Origin: an uncultured Anaerolineae bacterium
Lineage (GTDB): Bacteria; Chloroflexota; Anaerolineae; Promineifilales; Promineifilaceae
DNA: 41,813 nucleotides
Assembly (NCBI GenBank): GCA_937949915.1
Contig: CALECP010000053.1
Coordinates: 1-41,813, forward strand
Reading direction: 5' to 3'
Of this stretch, positions 24,158 through 33,007 are shown piece after piece. Under the pieces are notes generated by a model. That model made no database searches. It was not told where the DNA came from and saw nothing but the letters and a program-made list of their open reading frames with translations. Every line of letters begins with the position of its first letter. The stretch's first letter is position 1. The translations under genes were made by a program, and so were the position numbers.

Positions 24158-26416
24158 ATGAGTATTGAAACAAAACAATTGCGTGGTTCTGTAGAACGGA
24201 TCACATTTTATAATGCCGATAATGGGTATTCGGTGGTGCGGATCAAGCCGGATTCGCGCAGGATGCTGCCGTATGCTCATGGCAAGTTTGGCGATCAGTT
24301 GGCGACGGTGGTGGGCAATTTGCCGGAGCTACAGCCGGGGGAGTTTGTGACGCTGGATGGGCAGTGGGTCAATAACAAGCGGCATGGCTGGCAATTTACG
24401 GCCGAGCGTTGCCAGCAAGAGCGTCCTGCGACAACGGAAGGGATCAAGCGGTATTTGGGCAGCGGCATGGTGCGCGGCATCGGGCCGAAGATGGCTGAAC
24501 GGATCGTGACGATGTTTGGCGAAGCGACGCTCGATGTGATCGACGCGCAGCCGGACGAACTGAATAGTGTGATCGGGATCGGGCCGAAGCGCGTGGGGCA
24601 AATTAAGAAAGCATGGCATGAACAACGGGCTATTCGTGAGGTGATGATCTTTTTACAGTCGCATAATGTCTCGACGACGCTGGCGGTCAAAATCTATAAG
24701 CAATATGGCGATGATGCGGTGCAGGTGGTGACGGAAACGCCGTATAAATTGGTGGCAGATGTGCGCGGAATTGGGTTCAAGACGGCCGACAAGATAGCCC
24801 GCGATCTGGGGCTGGCACACGATGACCCGCAACGGATCGAGGCGGGGGTGGCATATACATTAAACAAGATGGCGCAGGAGGGGCATGTGTATGTGCCGCA
24901 GGAGGAGCTTGAGCCAGCTTCGGCCGAGATTCTCACCGTGCCAGAGCAAGCAGTGGCTGATGTGATCGATGGGCTAGAGACGAGCGATTTGATCAAGCGG
25001 GAGACGATCACGTATGGCAGCCCGGACGGCACAGAAAGCCAGCCTCGACTGACGGCCGTGCGTGAGGAACGCGCTGTTTATCTGACCCCTTTTTACTACT
25101 CTGAGATCGGTGTGACAAATCGGGTCAAGAATCTGGTCGATTATCGGACAAGTCGCGTGAAGGCAAGCATTAATAAAAGCGGGATGACGGCGCAATTTTC
25201 TGAGATCGAGCGGCGGTCGGGCATAAAGCTGGCGCAGGAGCAACGGGCGGCCGTCTTCACAGCCATCGACAACAAAGTGACGATATTGACGGGCGGCCCC
25301 GGCACTGGCAAGACGACCACCTTGCGGACGCTGCTCGATTTGCTCGATAGATTGGGCAAAAACTACGTGCTGGCAAGCCCGACCGGCCGCGCCGCGAAAC
25401 GGCTGATGGAAGCGACTGATCGGCAAGCGAAAACGGTGCATCGGCTGCTCGAATTTCAGCCCGGATCAGGCTTTCAGAAGAACGAACACAACCCGATTGA
25501 CGCAGATATGGTGATCGTGGATGAAGCGTCGATGCTCGATTTGATGCTGGCAAATAATCTGTTTAAGGCGATTGGGCCTGATAGCCATGTGCTGCTGGTG
25601 GGGGATGTCGATCAGTTGCCGTCGGTGGGCGCGGGAGATGTATTGCGCGATTTGATCGCATCGGAAGTGCCTGCACTGGTGCGGCTGGCGGTGGTGTTTC
25701 GGCAAGCGGCGACTTCGTTGATCATCCAGAATGCACATCGCATCAATGAGGGAAAAATGCCGATCACGCGGGAGGATGCGGCCGACTTTTTTATCTTTGT
25801 CAAAGATGAGCCGGCGGCCGCGTCGCAACTGTTGGTCGATGTGGTGAAGCAGCGCATCCCGCTCAAATTTGGGTTTGATGCAGTCGATGATATTCAGGTG
25901 CTGTGTCCGATGTACAACGGGCAAATGGGCGTGACGAACCTTAATTTGAAGCTACAGGCAGCCTTGAACCCACCAGGACGGGGCAAGCTGGAGAAACGGG
26001 TGGGCGGCCGCACGTACCGGGTGGGCGACAAGGTGATGCAGGTCGTCAACAATTACGATAAGCGCGTGTTTAATGGAGACATCGGCCGGATCGTTGCGCT
26101 CGATGCCGTTAACCAAAATGTGACGGTGACAGTTGACGGTATGCCAGTAGTCTATGATTTTTTGGAGCTAGATGAGTTGATTCATGCGTATGCGATAAGC
26201 GTGCATAAAAGTCAGGGGAGCGAGTACCCTGTGGTGGTCATTCCGATGACGACGCAGCATTACATGATGTTGCAGCGCAATTTGCTGTATACGGCCGTGA
26301 CTCGTGCCAAAAAGCTGGTCATCCTCGTGGGGACACGCAAAGCGATCAATATCGCCGTCCGCAACAACAAGACGAGTAATCGACATACAGCACTCGATTG
26401 GCGGCTGAATAAGTGA
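24158..26416 (+). CDS. recD2: ATP-dependent RecD2-type DNA helicase
   Basis: The 752-residue protein has the RecD2 N-terminal extension: an OB-like segment (QLRGSVERITFYNADNGYSVVRI) and helix-hairpin-helix elements (MVRGIGPKMAERIV, LNSVIGIGPKRVGQIKK, LVADVRGIGFKTADKIA). The helicase core follows, with motif I LTGGPGTGKTTTLR (about 376-389), motif II MVIVDEASMLD, SH3/motif V region YAISVHKSQGSEYPVV and motif VI LLYTAVTRAKKLVILVG. It is a 5'-3' helicase of superfamily 1B that acts without RecBC in stress and repair. AAGGAG (24131-24136) is some 20 bases from ATG 24158, with a CGGCCG in between, so the start region is unusual. Confidence 0.93.
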   Translation: MSIETKQLRGSVERITFYNADNGYSVVRIKPDSRRMLPYAHGKFGDQLATVVGNLPELQPGEFVTLDGQWVNNKRHGWQFTAERCQQERPATTEGIKRYLGSGMVRGIGPKMAERIVTMFGEATLDVIDAQPDELNSVIGIGPKRVGQIKKAWHEQRAIREVMIFLQSHNVSTTLAVKIYKQYGDDAVQVVTETPYKLVADVRGIGFKTADKIARDLGLAHDDPQRIEAGVAYTLNKMAQEGHVYVPQEELEPASAEILTVPEQAVADVIDGLETSDLIKRETITYGSPDGTESQPRLTAVREERAVYLTPFYYSEIGVTNRVKNLVDYRTSRVKASINKSGMTAQFSEIERRSGIKLAQEQRAAVFTAIDNKVTILTGGPGTGKTTTLRTLLDLLDRLGKNYVLASPTGRAAKRLMEATDRQAKTVHRLLEFQPGSGFQKNEHNPIDADMVIVDEASMLDLMLANNLFKAIGPDSHVLLVGDVDQLPSVGAGDVLRDLIASEVPALVRLAVVFRQAATSLIIQNAHRINEGKMPITREDAADFFIFVKDEPAAASQLLVDVVKQRIPLKFGFDAVDDIQVLCPMYNGQMGVTNLNLKLQAALNPPGRGKLEKRVGGRTYRVGDKVMQVVNNYDKRVFNGDIGRIVALDAVNQNVTVTVDGMPVVYDFLELDELIHAYAISVHKSQGSEYPVVVIPMTTQHYMMLQRNLLYTAVTRAKKLVILVGTRKAINIAVRNNKTSNRHTALDWRLNK

Positions 26417-26546
26417 AATAGAGAACGGTATTTCAGTTAGTTAGTATATTGTTCAATTTGTAACATGATGTTAGTTTATACATCCTTTATGCTTTCTATC
26501 TAGAACCAAACAACCTTACCCTGATAAATGCGGGAGCGATATTCTA

Positions 26547-27512
26547 ATGAACAAATATGGTCACTATCACGTCACGAATACATTGAAAAAAGAGTTAAGA
26601 AAAGGGCAGGTTCAGCTTGCCATTATCGGTACAGCTATTGCCTTGAGCATCATGGCTATTTTCCCGCCACCCACATACGCATCAGAAGGATGTGAAAAAG
26701 AAATTGTCATTCCAACGGTGCCGCAAATATGGGCACACAAAACCGTTCACTTGATCAACCTTGAGCGGCGCAAAGTTGGCGTTCCGCCTCTAAAAGTAGC
26801 AGACGAACTTGTTGCGGCCGCACGCTATCATTTGCAAGATATGCTCGATGATGATTATTACCATACTTCATCGCACGACCGGATCGATGGTGAGTTAGTA
26901 GAGGTCTGTCAACGGCATGAGCGTATCGGACTGTTTTATCCTGATTACACCTATACGGACGAGATTTTGAATGAGGGATTGTATTCGTATCCATTTGAGA
27001 AATTTGTTGTGCAATCATGGATTGACTATGATTTCACAAGAGGGCGTATGCTTGAGCCTGCGTATTGGGAGGCGGGCGTGGCTTATAATTATGGTGATCG
27101 CATTATGCAAACATGGGTTGCCAACTTTGGGCAACGGCCGAATGTTTACCCGATCATCATCAATGATGAGGCAGAAACAACCGATATAGATGATATAGCT
27201 ATTTATCTATACGGTGATTGGCAAGAGGTGCGTTTCCAAATCAATGAAGGTGCATGGAGTGAGTGGATGCCATTCGAGAATGAGATGTACCAAACATTGT
27301 CTGATGGAGCTGGGGAAATGATGGTAACGGCCGAAATGCGAACGGACACACTTTCTACCACCAGCAGCGATACAATCATGCGTGATCCCGATCCAACGGC
27401 CGTGCAGACTACAACAATTAGCATCTCTCTGAACATGCCTATGTGGCTGTTTTTTACGGCCGTTTTAACGTTACTTACAATGCGCCAGGTTACGCGCCGA
27501 CCTGTTAGCTAA
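26547..27512 (+). CDS. CAP-domain (SCP-like) surface protein 1
   Basis: The 321-residue protein has an N-terminal hydrophobic signal (about 24-45, ending PPPTYASEGC), a CAP domain (about 60-205, HLINLERRKVGVPPLKVADE, AARYHLQDMLDDDYYHTSSHD, TWVANFGQRPNVYPII), a beta domain (about 210-265, WQEVRFQINEGAWSEWMPFE), and a C-terminal membrane helix (MWLFFTAVLTLLTM) with basic tail. CAP proteins occur in many extracellular settings; the enzymatic role in bacteria is not settled. GGGAGCG precedes the ATG. It is the first of two tandem paralogues (second at 27752) and lacks the repeat stalk of the second. Confidence 0.82.
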   Translation: MNKYGHYHVTNTLKKELRKGQVQLAIIGTAIALSIMAIFPPPTYASEGCEKEIVIPTVPQIWAHKTVHLINLERRKVGVPPLKVADELVAAARYHLQDMLDDDYYHTSSHDRIDGELVEVCQRHERIGLFYPDYTYTDEILNEGLYSYPFEKFVVQSWIDYDFTRGRMLEPAYWEAGVAYNYGDRIMQTWVANFGQRPNVYPIIINDEAETTDIDDIAIYLYGDWQEVRFQINEGAWSEWMPFENEMYQTLSDGAGEMMVTAEMRTDTLSTTSSDTIMRDPDPTAVQTTTISISLNMPMWLFFTAVLTLLTMRQVTRRPVS

Positions 27513-27524
27513 TCTGTGAATGGC

Positions 27525-27565
27525 ATCAAGATAGCGTGCTGAAAAAGCACATCTGGAAGCGTTCC
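27525..27565. repeat. Diverged intergenic repeat shared with 2343-2383
   Basis: The segment starting GGCATCAAGATAGCGTGCTG aligns with GACATCAAAATAGCTTGTTG in the region upstream of the acidic lipoprotein, with about 29 of 40 bases identical by eye. It lies in the spacer between the two CAP genes. The 8-bp-phased arms are not obvious here. Confidence 0.4.
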
Positions 27566-27751
27566 CAACACAGGTTCGCCTGACCAGAGTACTAATTATG
27601 ACATAGATCACATCATCATTGATAAACAGTAGACTGCACATATTCTTGAAATCTATTACGCTACTAGTGGAATTGAGTGTTGTTACAGATGGCACAGACA
27701 GAAGATATTAGTAGAGAAGTTTTGTATTTAAGTAATTGGAGCAGTATCGTA

Positions 27752-29032
27752 ATGATTAACGATGATCGCTATTCACATATCAAAAACAACCTAAACATCT
27801 ATAAAGTACATGGGTTTCATATTATCATTATCAGCTTGGTGTTTGTATTAAGTATCATGGCTGTTTTCCCACCATCAGCACATGCGCTAGAAGGGTGCGA
27901 GAGAGAAGTTGTCATTCCAACAATAGCTCAAACATTGGCGCATAACGCTGTTTATCGCATCAACCTTGAGCGGCGCAAAGTGGGTGTCCCCCCTCTAAAA
28001 GTTGCCAATGAACTAACCCTATCGGCACGCTACCATCTACAAGATATGATGGACGATGATTACTACCATACTTCATCATACGACCGGGTCGATGGCGAAT
28101 TGGTAAAAGTGTGTGAGAGGCACGAGCGCATCGGTCTGTTTTATCCTGATTACACTTATACAGATGAGATATTGAATGAAGGTTATTACACTTATCCATT
28201 CGATGCCTTTGTTGTTCAATCGTGGTTAAATTACGCGCCTACCTCGGAGCGTATGCTCCATCCTGCCTATTGGGAGGTTGGTGTAGCATACATTTATGGT
28301 GAGAGCGTTATGCAAACATGGGTCGCCAACTTCGGACAACGGCCGGAAGTCTATCCTATCATCATCAATGATGAAGCAGAGAGAACTGATTCGCATGAAG
28401 TATCTGTATACATATACGGGGATTTTAGCGAGGTGCGCTTCCGTAACGATAGCGACGCTTGGTCTGAATGGATGCCATTTAGCAATGAGATGGACATTTT
28501 GATCAATGGGACACCAGGCGAGCATTTGTTACGGGCCGAAATGCGTGATGAAGATGGCAACATATTCGCTAGTAGCGACAAAATCGAGTACACAGGCGAA
28601 GTGGTTGCGCCAACAGCAACCCCACTGGTGACAAACACGCCTGTCCCAACAAACACGCCCGTCCCGACAAACACACCTGCCCCAACAAACACGCCTGCCC
28701 CAACAAACACACCCGTCCCAACAAACACGCCTGTCCCAACAAACACACCCGCTCCGACAAACACACCTGTCCCGACAATTCCAGCAGTTGTCTCTATAGA
28801 GATTACTTTTGATTTGCCATCTACGAACACGCCCGAACCGACACCAGAGGGCACATCTGAAGGTTTAGATGCCCCCGACAATAACATCCCTCTCAACATA
28901 TCGCTTGTGCAAGGGAAAGCGATACAGCAAACTATCTCGACGACACCACTCTTGGTGGTTATATTGATGCTGACAGTGGTATCCACAATGGTTGTCACAT
29001 CAACCAAAATGCGCTATTTGCCGATACGTTAA
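27752..29032 (+). CDS. CAP-domain surface protein 2 with Thr/Pro repeat stalk
   Basis: The 426-residue paralogue of 26547-27512 keeps the signal (VFVLSIMAVFPPSAHALEGC), CAP domain (YRINLERRKVGVPPLKVANE, YHTSSYDR, TWVANFGQRPEVYPII) and beta domain (FSEVRFRNDSDAWSEWMPF). It then adds eight tandem TNTPVP/TNTPAP units and a longer linker before the C-terminal membrane helix (LLVVILMLTVVSTMVV). The stalk resembles extended Thr/Pro cell-wall spacers, often glycosylated. ATG 27752 is chosen because the bases before it (GGAGC then TATCGTA) match the region before the first paralogue's start. The frame is open further upstream to 27677. Confidence 0.82.
   Translation: MINDDRYSHIKNNLNIYKVHGFHIIIISLVFVLSIMAVFPPSAHALEGCEREVVIPTIAQTLAHNAVYRINLERRKVGVPPLKVANELTLSARYHLQDMMDDDYYHTSSYDRVDGELVKVCERHERIGLFYPDYTYTDEILNEGYYTYPFDAFVVQSWLNYAPTSERMLHPAYWEVGVAYIYGESVMQTWVANFGQRPEVYPIIINDEAERTDSHEVSVYIYGDFSEVRFRNDSDAWSEWMPFSNEMDILINGTPGEHLLRAEMRDEDGNIFASSDKIEYTGEVVAPTATPLVTNTPVPTNTPVPTNTPAPTNTPAPTNTPVPTNTPVPTNTPAPTNTPVPTIPAVVSIEITFDLPSTNTPEPTPEGTSEGLDAPDNNIPLNISLVQGKAIQQTISTTPLLVVILMLTVVSTMVVTSTKMRYLPIR
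28631..28774 (+). repeat. Eight 18-bp tandem repeats coding the TNTP[VA]P stalk
   Basis: Units of 18 bp (ACAAACACGCCTGTCCCA and variants) run head to tail eight times. They differ mainly at third codon positions plus the Val/Ala switch, so the array is old enough to have drifted but keeps its frame. Copy number may vary between strains. Confidence 0.92.
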
Positions 29033-29111
29033 ACACGCAACATAACTCTGAGTCGCAAAAGTGGGTTTGGTCTCGGCCGAATCCACTTTTTTTGATCCCG
29101 TCACAAACCGA

Positions 29112-29993
29112 TCACAATACAGTGATAGATGGTGGCGCAACCCAATACAACAACAAGCCAACCATATAAAGTCCGGCCGCCAGCACAATCCAGATAGTCA
29201 TCCAGCGCGGCCGGGGGGTACTGTGCCGCAAGCGATGCCACATAATAGGCAAGCAAACCACACCAAATGGCACAAAGGCAAGCGGAATCACCTCTGCAAA
29301 TGTAAAAAATGTGAATGCACACACCAAGCCAATCGTCGTCAGACGCAATAGCCACACGGCCGTATTCAAACCAAACATGACCGTAAAGTTGCGCTCCTGC
29401 AAGCGATCAATCGCATAATCACCAATTTGGTTCTCTAATTGCGAAGAAAGCGAAGCAAGCGTTGTACACACAATAATCGCACCATCGACAGGCATCCATT
29501 TACCATCAAGCAAAAACAACACCATCAAGTAAGGAAACGTTTCTACAAAAGTCGCATGTGTGATCAAATCTATGATCGGCCGGTTTTTCAGGCGTAATGG
29601 CGGCGCAGAATAGGCCCAAGCGATCAACAAACACACCGCCAGCACCAAAAACCCCCTCAGACCAAACTGCAAAAACGCAGGGGTGACAAGCAACGTCAGA
29701 AAAGCACTCCACAGCGCGATCTTTTTGCCAGTCACCTGCCGTTGCACAAAAAAGCTACGCGACCCTTTCTCATTGTCTTGGGCATCAAAAGGCGCATCGT
29801 AATAATCGTTGAGCGCAAAGGCAGCCCAGTATCCGAGGGTGATCGCCGCCAGCAAGTAAAGCGTTGCAGTCGATAGCCCATCATGCACCAGCAAAGCCAA
29901 GCCAGCACTGATCATCGCCACAACCCACGCATCCACATGATTGAAGACAAGTGTCATGTTTTGAGTAAATTTGTGTCTCATAAAGTAATTCAT
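29112..29993 (-). CDS. UbiA-family prenyltransferase
   Basis: The 293-residue integral membrane protein has about eight to nine hydrophobic helices and both Asp-rich motifs of UbiA enzymes: NDYYDAPFD (62-70) and the second, GDYAIDRLQER (about 190). It transfers a prenyl chain to an acceptor; possible products include quinones, chlorophyll-type or lipid intermediates, and the acceptor cannot be deduced from the neighbours. ATG 29993 is preferred; ATG 29981 is possible and the frame is open to 30041. It is divergent from the GT39 gene with a repeat-bearing spacer in between. Confidence 0.82.
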   Translation of the reverse strand: MNYFMRHKFTQNMTLVFNHVDAWVVAMISAGLALLVHDGLSTATLYLLAAITLGYWAAFALNDYYDAPFDAQDNEKGSRSFFVQRQVTGKKIALWSAFLTLLVTPAFLQFGLRGFLVLAVCLLIAWAYSAPPLRLKNRPIIDLITHATFVETFPYLMVLFLLDGKWMPVDGAIIVCTTLASLSSQLENQIGDYAIDRLQERNFTVMFGLNTAVWLLRLTTIGLVCAFTFFTFAEVIPLAFVPFGVVCLPIMWHRLRHSTPRPRWMTIWIVLAAGLYMVGLLLYWVAPPSITVL

Positions 29994-30065
29994 TGCCGTG
30001 ATTTTACCGTGTATGCTCAATTGATTCGATTTTGCGTCCATCTGTCTACTTGCTTTACGGTTTTT

Positions 30066-30216
30066 CAGTTATGCAGTTATTCAGTTTGTCAGTATATCAG
30101 TCGGCCGCACACAGCTTATCTTGCCCGTTTAACGGCCTTATCGCCGCAAATAGACGTGACCAAACACTGTTTGGGTGTAAAAAGTCAAACTGACAGACTG
30201 ATTTACTGAAACACTG
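30066..30216. repeat. Inverted 8-bp-periodic CAGT...ACTG element
   Basis: CAGT occurs at 30066, 30074, 30082, 30090 and 30098, five copies at exactly 8-bp steps. Its reverse complement ACTG occurs at 30189, 30197, 30205 and 30213, four copies at exactly 8-bp steps. The core between the arms begins with CGGCCGCACACAGCTTATC, which is shared with 2452-2470. It fills most of the 288-bp spacer between the divergent ubiA-like and GT39 genes, where I see nothing else. Confidence 0.75.
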
Positions 30217-30281
30217 ACAAACCATGCTACTTGTTTGCCCAATACACCATCCTTTGTACACTTACATCTAGCGAGGTTATT

Positions 30282-32303
30282 TTGGACGAATTAGAAGAAT
30301 TAGAAGACGCATCAACCGATCACAATAGGGTCAAAAACCCGTATGCACTACTCAAATTGGTTGTGCTACTGTTGCTTGTCGGCGGTGGAACATATTTGCT
30401 GGCACAGGCAAACCAAGTACGGCCGACACAGATCGCGCCCTGGGGGGCGTTAGGGGTAGCGGCCATTGGCACGGCCGCCTTGTTCGTCCGTCTACGTGCA
30501 GGTGCCACGGCCGAAAATGCACCTGCATGGCTGCAAAAAGCGATTTCGATCATCGCCAACAATTGGCGCATCGTCCTCTTTATCATTGCCCAATGGAGCA
30601 TCATCTACGTGCTGTGGCGCATTCCCCAGCTAGACCCCCGCGCAGACGACTACACCCCGCTCGTTCCATTTTGGATCGGCGCATTCTTGCTTTTTTTGTG
30701 GGCGGTGTGGGGAAAAAGCAGCGTTGCAGACACGGCCGCGCCCATCACCCGCCAAACATGGTGGCTCATCGGTGGCATCGTCGCGGCCGCCTTTCTCTTG
30801 CGCGTCTGGCAGCTAGGGACGATCCCGTTCACCTTTTCCGGTGACGAAGCAGAGCAAGGGCTCGAAGCGTTGCGCGTGATCAACGGCCAAACGCGCAACC
30901 CCTTTCACACCGGCTGGCTGGGTGTCCCTTCGCTCAGTTTTTATTTTAATAGCCTCAGCGTGCGTGCGTTCGGCCGTACCGTTTTCGGCTTGCGCTTTCC
31001 CTGGGCAATCGTCGGTAGCCTCACCGTTTTGCTCACCTTTCTGTGGGTGCGCCGCCTCCAAAACAACACACTCGCGCTCATCGCGGCCGCGCTTGTCGCC
31101 GCCTATCATTACCACATCCACTTCTCGCGCCTCGGCTCAAACCAAATCGCCGACCCCTTTTTCCTCGCGCTGTCGCTATGGCTGCTTTACCGCGCCCTCC
31201 AGCGACAAAACAAGCTCGATTGGGCATTGACAGGGGGCGCGATGGGCATCGCCTTCTACTTCTACGCTGGAGCGCGACTGACCCCCGTCGTCGTCATCGC
31301 CACCATTGCCTATCTCTTCATCTGTCAGCCCCGCGCCTTCCGTCGTCAGCATGGGTTTGGCGTTCTCGTCATGATCGCGGGCTTTTTGTTCGTCGCGGCC
31401 CCCATGCTGCAATACGCTTGGCTCAATCCGGGCGAATTTAATGCGCGGCTCAATCAAGTCGGCATTTTCCAAAGTGGCTGGTATGACGGTGTGCGAGAAA
31501 GCGGCCGGACACCGCTCCAAATTTTCAGCAAACAGTTCGCCGAAGCCGCACTCGCATTCAATTACTACCCGGACAAAACGATCTGGTACGGTCTCAAAGA
31601 ACCGTTGCTCACACCGTTGTATGGCATTCTCTTTTTAATCGGGCTGCTCTATGCGACCGTGCAAGTTTTCCGGTTCAAATCATACGCGCTGGCCGCCCCC
31701 GTCGCATGGTGGTGGGGGGGCATGTTGTCGGCCGGGTTTCTCACCGTAGACCCGCCCAACAGCCAACGACTGATCACATTAGCCATCCCTGTCTGCATTT
31801 TTATCGCGCTCATGTTGCACAAGGTGATCACATTGCTACAAACGGGGTTGACCGATACGAAAATGTTGCGGCGAGGGTTCTTGGTCGCGGCCGTCGGTCT
31901 GTTTGCGTTTTCCAGTGTGCGCCTCTACTTTGTCGAATTTTCACCACAACGCATTTCGGGCGGCGGCCGCGCTCTCTTTGCGACAGAAATAGCGACCCCG
32001 CTCAATCAATTGGTGCCAACCTACAAAGCGTATTTTGTGGGCGCACCCTGGATGTATTGGGGATTTGGCACAACAAAATATCTGGTGGGAGAAGAGTATG
32101 GTATCGACATGGGCATCGACCCCGTATCGGCCGACTTATTTGATCAACTGGTCGATCCAGCACAACCGGCCGTATTTGTCGTCTTGGGCGAACGCATCAA
32201 TGAGTTGGAGACGATTATGGCAGCGTATCCGAATGGGCATAAACAAGAAATACGCGCGGCCGACGGCCGTCTGTATGGCGTGATCTACGCAGAAAACCGA
32301 TGA
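30282..32303 (+). CDS. GT39-type membrane glycosyltransferase
   Basis: The 673-residue protein has a short acidic N-terminus (LDELEELEDAST) followed by about 12-13 membrane helices. The motif FSGDEAEQGLEALRVINGQ has the Asp-Glu pair of the first extracytoplasmic loop in PMT/ArnT-type enzymes, and PFHTGWLGVPSLSFY is typical of the RgtA-like group. Such enzymes use polyprenyl-phosphate sugars on the outer face of the membrane. TTG 30282 with GAGG at 30273-30276 is the best start; another TTG at 30231 has no ribosome binding site. Its stop overlaps the queE ATG as ATGA, so the two are cotranscribed. Confidence 0.82.
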   Translation: MDELEELEDASTDHNRVKNPYALLKLVVLLLLVGGGTYLLAQANQVRPTQIAPWGALGVAAIGTAALFVRLRAGATAENAPAWLQKAISIIANNWRIVLFIIAQWSIIYVLWRIPQLDPRADDYTPLVPFWIGAFLLFLWAVWGKSSVADTAAPITRQTWWLIGGIVAAAFLLRVWQLGTIPFTFSGDEAEQGLEALRVINGQTRNPFHTGWLGVPSLSFYFNSLSVRAFGRTVFGLRFPWAIVGSLTVLLTFLWVRRLQNNTLALIAAALVAAYHYHIHFSRLGSNQIADPFFLALSLWLLYRALQRQNKLDWALTGGAMGIAFYFYAGARLTPVVVIATIAYLFICQPRAFRRQHGFGVLVMIAGFLFVAAPMLQYAWLNPGEFNARLNQVGIFQSGWYDGVRESGRTPLQIFSKQFAEAALAFNYYPDKTIWYGLKEPLLTPLYGILFLIGLLYATVQVFRFKSYALAAPVAWWWGGMLSAGFLTVDPPNSQRLITLAIPVCIFIALMLHKVITLLQTGLTDTKMLRRGFLVAAVGLFAFSSVRLYFVEFSPQRISGGGRALFATEIATPLNQLVPTYKAYFVGAPWMYWGFGTTKYLVGEEYGIDMGIDPVSADLFDQLVDPAQPAVFVVLGERINELETIMAAYPNGHKQEIRAADGRLYGVIYAENR

Positions 32304-32974
32304 CAAATAATTATCCCGTCAACAACATTTACACCTGCATTCAGGGCGAAGGCGTACAGACAGGCGTGGCGATGGTGCTGGTGCGGCTGCATGGGTGCGC
32401 TGTGGGCTGTCCCTGGTGCGACACAAAAGAAACATGGGCATTTGCGCCAGCAGATGAACGGCCGACTCTACCAGAGGTGATGGGGCAAAACGGCCGCTTC
32501 ACCTGGGCAGACAGCGCAACGATAGCCGCGTATATCGCGCAGCACCATCCCGGCCCACGCTGGGTGCTGCTCACCGGTGGCGAACCGGCCGATTACCGAT
32601 TGGATACGTTGGTCAAAACGCTCCACGAAAAAGGGTATCAGGTTGCTATCGAAACGAGTGGAACGGCACTGGGGCATGTGACGGCCGCGTGTGACTGGGT
32701 ATGCGTTTCGCCCAAAATCGGGATGCCGGGGGGTAAACAGGTATTAGCAGAAGCGGTCGCCAGCGCGGACGAGATCAAGCATGTGGTGGGCAAAGCGGCC
32801 GACATCGACCAACTCGATCACCTGATTGCGACAATGCCATTAAAACACACGGCCGTCATCTGTCTACAACCGATTAGCCAAAGCCGCAAAGCGACCGACC
32901 TGTGCATTGAAACGGTGCAGTCACGCGGGTGGCGACTGAGTATACAAATGCACAAATATATCGGCGTGGAATAA
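32300..32974 (+). CDS. queE: 7-carboxy-7-deazaguanine synthase QueE (radical SAM)
   Basis: The 224-residue protein starts NNYPVNNIYTCIQGEGVQTG, typical of QueE, and has the radical-SAM cysteine set CAVGCPWC (Cys33, Cys37, Cys40; CX3CX2C as in many QueE enzymes) followed by DTKETW. LLTGGEP binds SAM, and the C-terminus QMHKYIGVE also fits. It converts 6-carboxytetrahydropterin to 7-carboxy-7-deazaguanine in queuosine or related 7-deazapurine biosynthesis. QueC, QueD and QueF genes are not in the window. The ATG overlaps the GT39 stop by 4 bases; there is no functional link between the two that I can see. Confidence 0.93.
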   Translation: MTNNYPVNNIYTCIQGEGVQTGVAMVLVRLHGCAVGCPWCDTKETWAFAPADERPTLPEVMGQNGRFTWADSATIAAYIAQHHPGPRWVLLTGGEPADYRLDTLVKTLHEKGYQVAIETSGTALGHVTAACDWVCVSPKIGMPGGKQVLAEAVASADEIKHVVGKAADIDQLDHLIATMPLKHTAVICLQPISQSRKATDLCIETVQSRGWRLSIQMHKYIGVE

Positions 32975-32978
32975 AATC

Positions 32979-33000
32979 AGGCGGGGCATTTTCCCCGCCT
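32979..33000. terminator. Hairpin terminator between convergent queE and subtilase genes
   Basis: A perfect 8-bp GC-rich stem (AGGCGGGG / CCCCGCCT) with loop CATTTT starts 4 bases after the queE stop and ends 7 bases before the subtilase stop. The T tract is weak on the plus strand (CACTTATTTA) and absent on the minus strand. Confidence 0.7.
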
Positions 33001-33007
33001 CACTTAT

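Noticed and set aside
28631-28774. Repeat array considered as a CRISPR
   Set aside because: Units are 18 bp, head to tail without spacers, and in frame with a protein.
28351-29007. 218-codon minus-strand frame with Gly/Val repeats
   Set aside because: It is the reverse reading of the TNTP repeat stalk of the second CAP protein.
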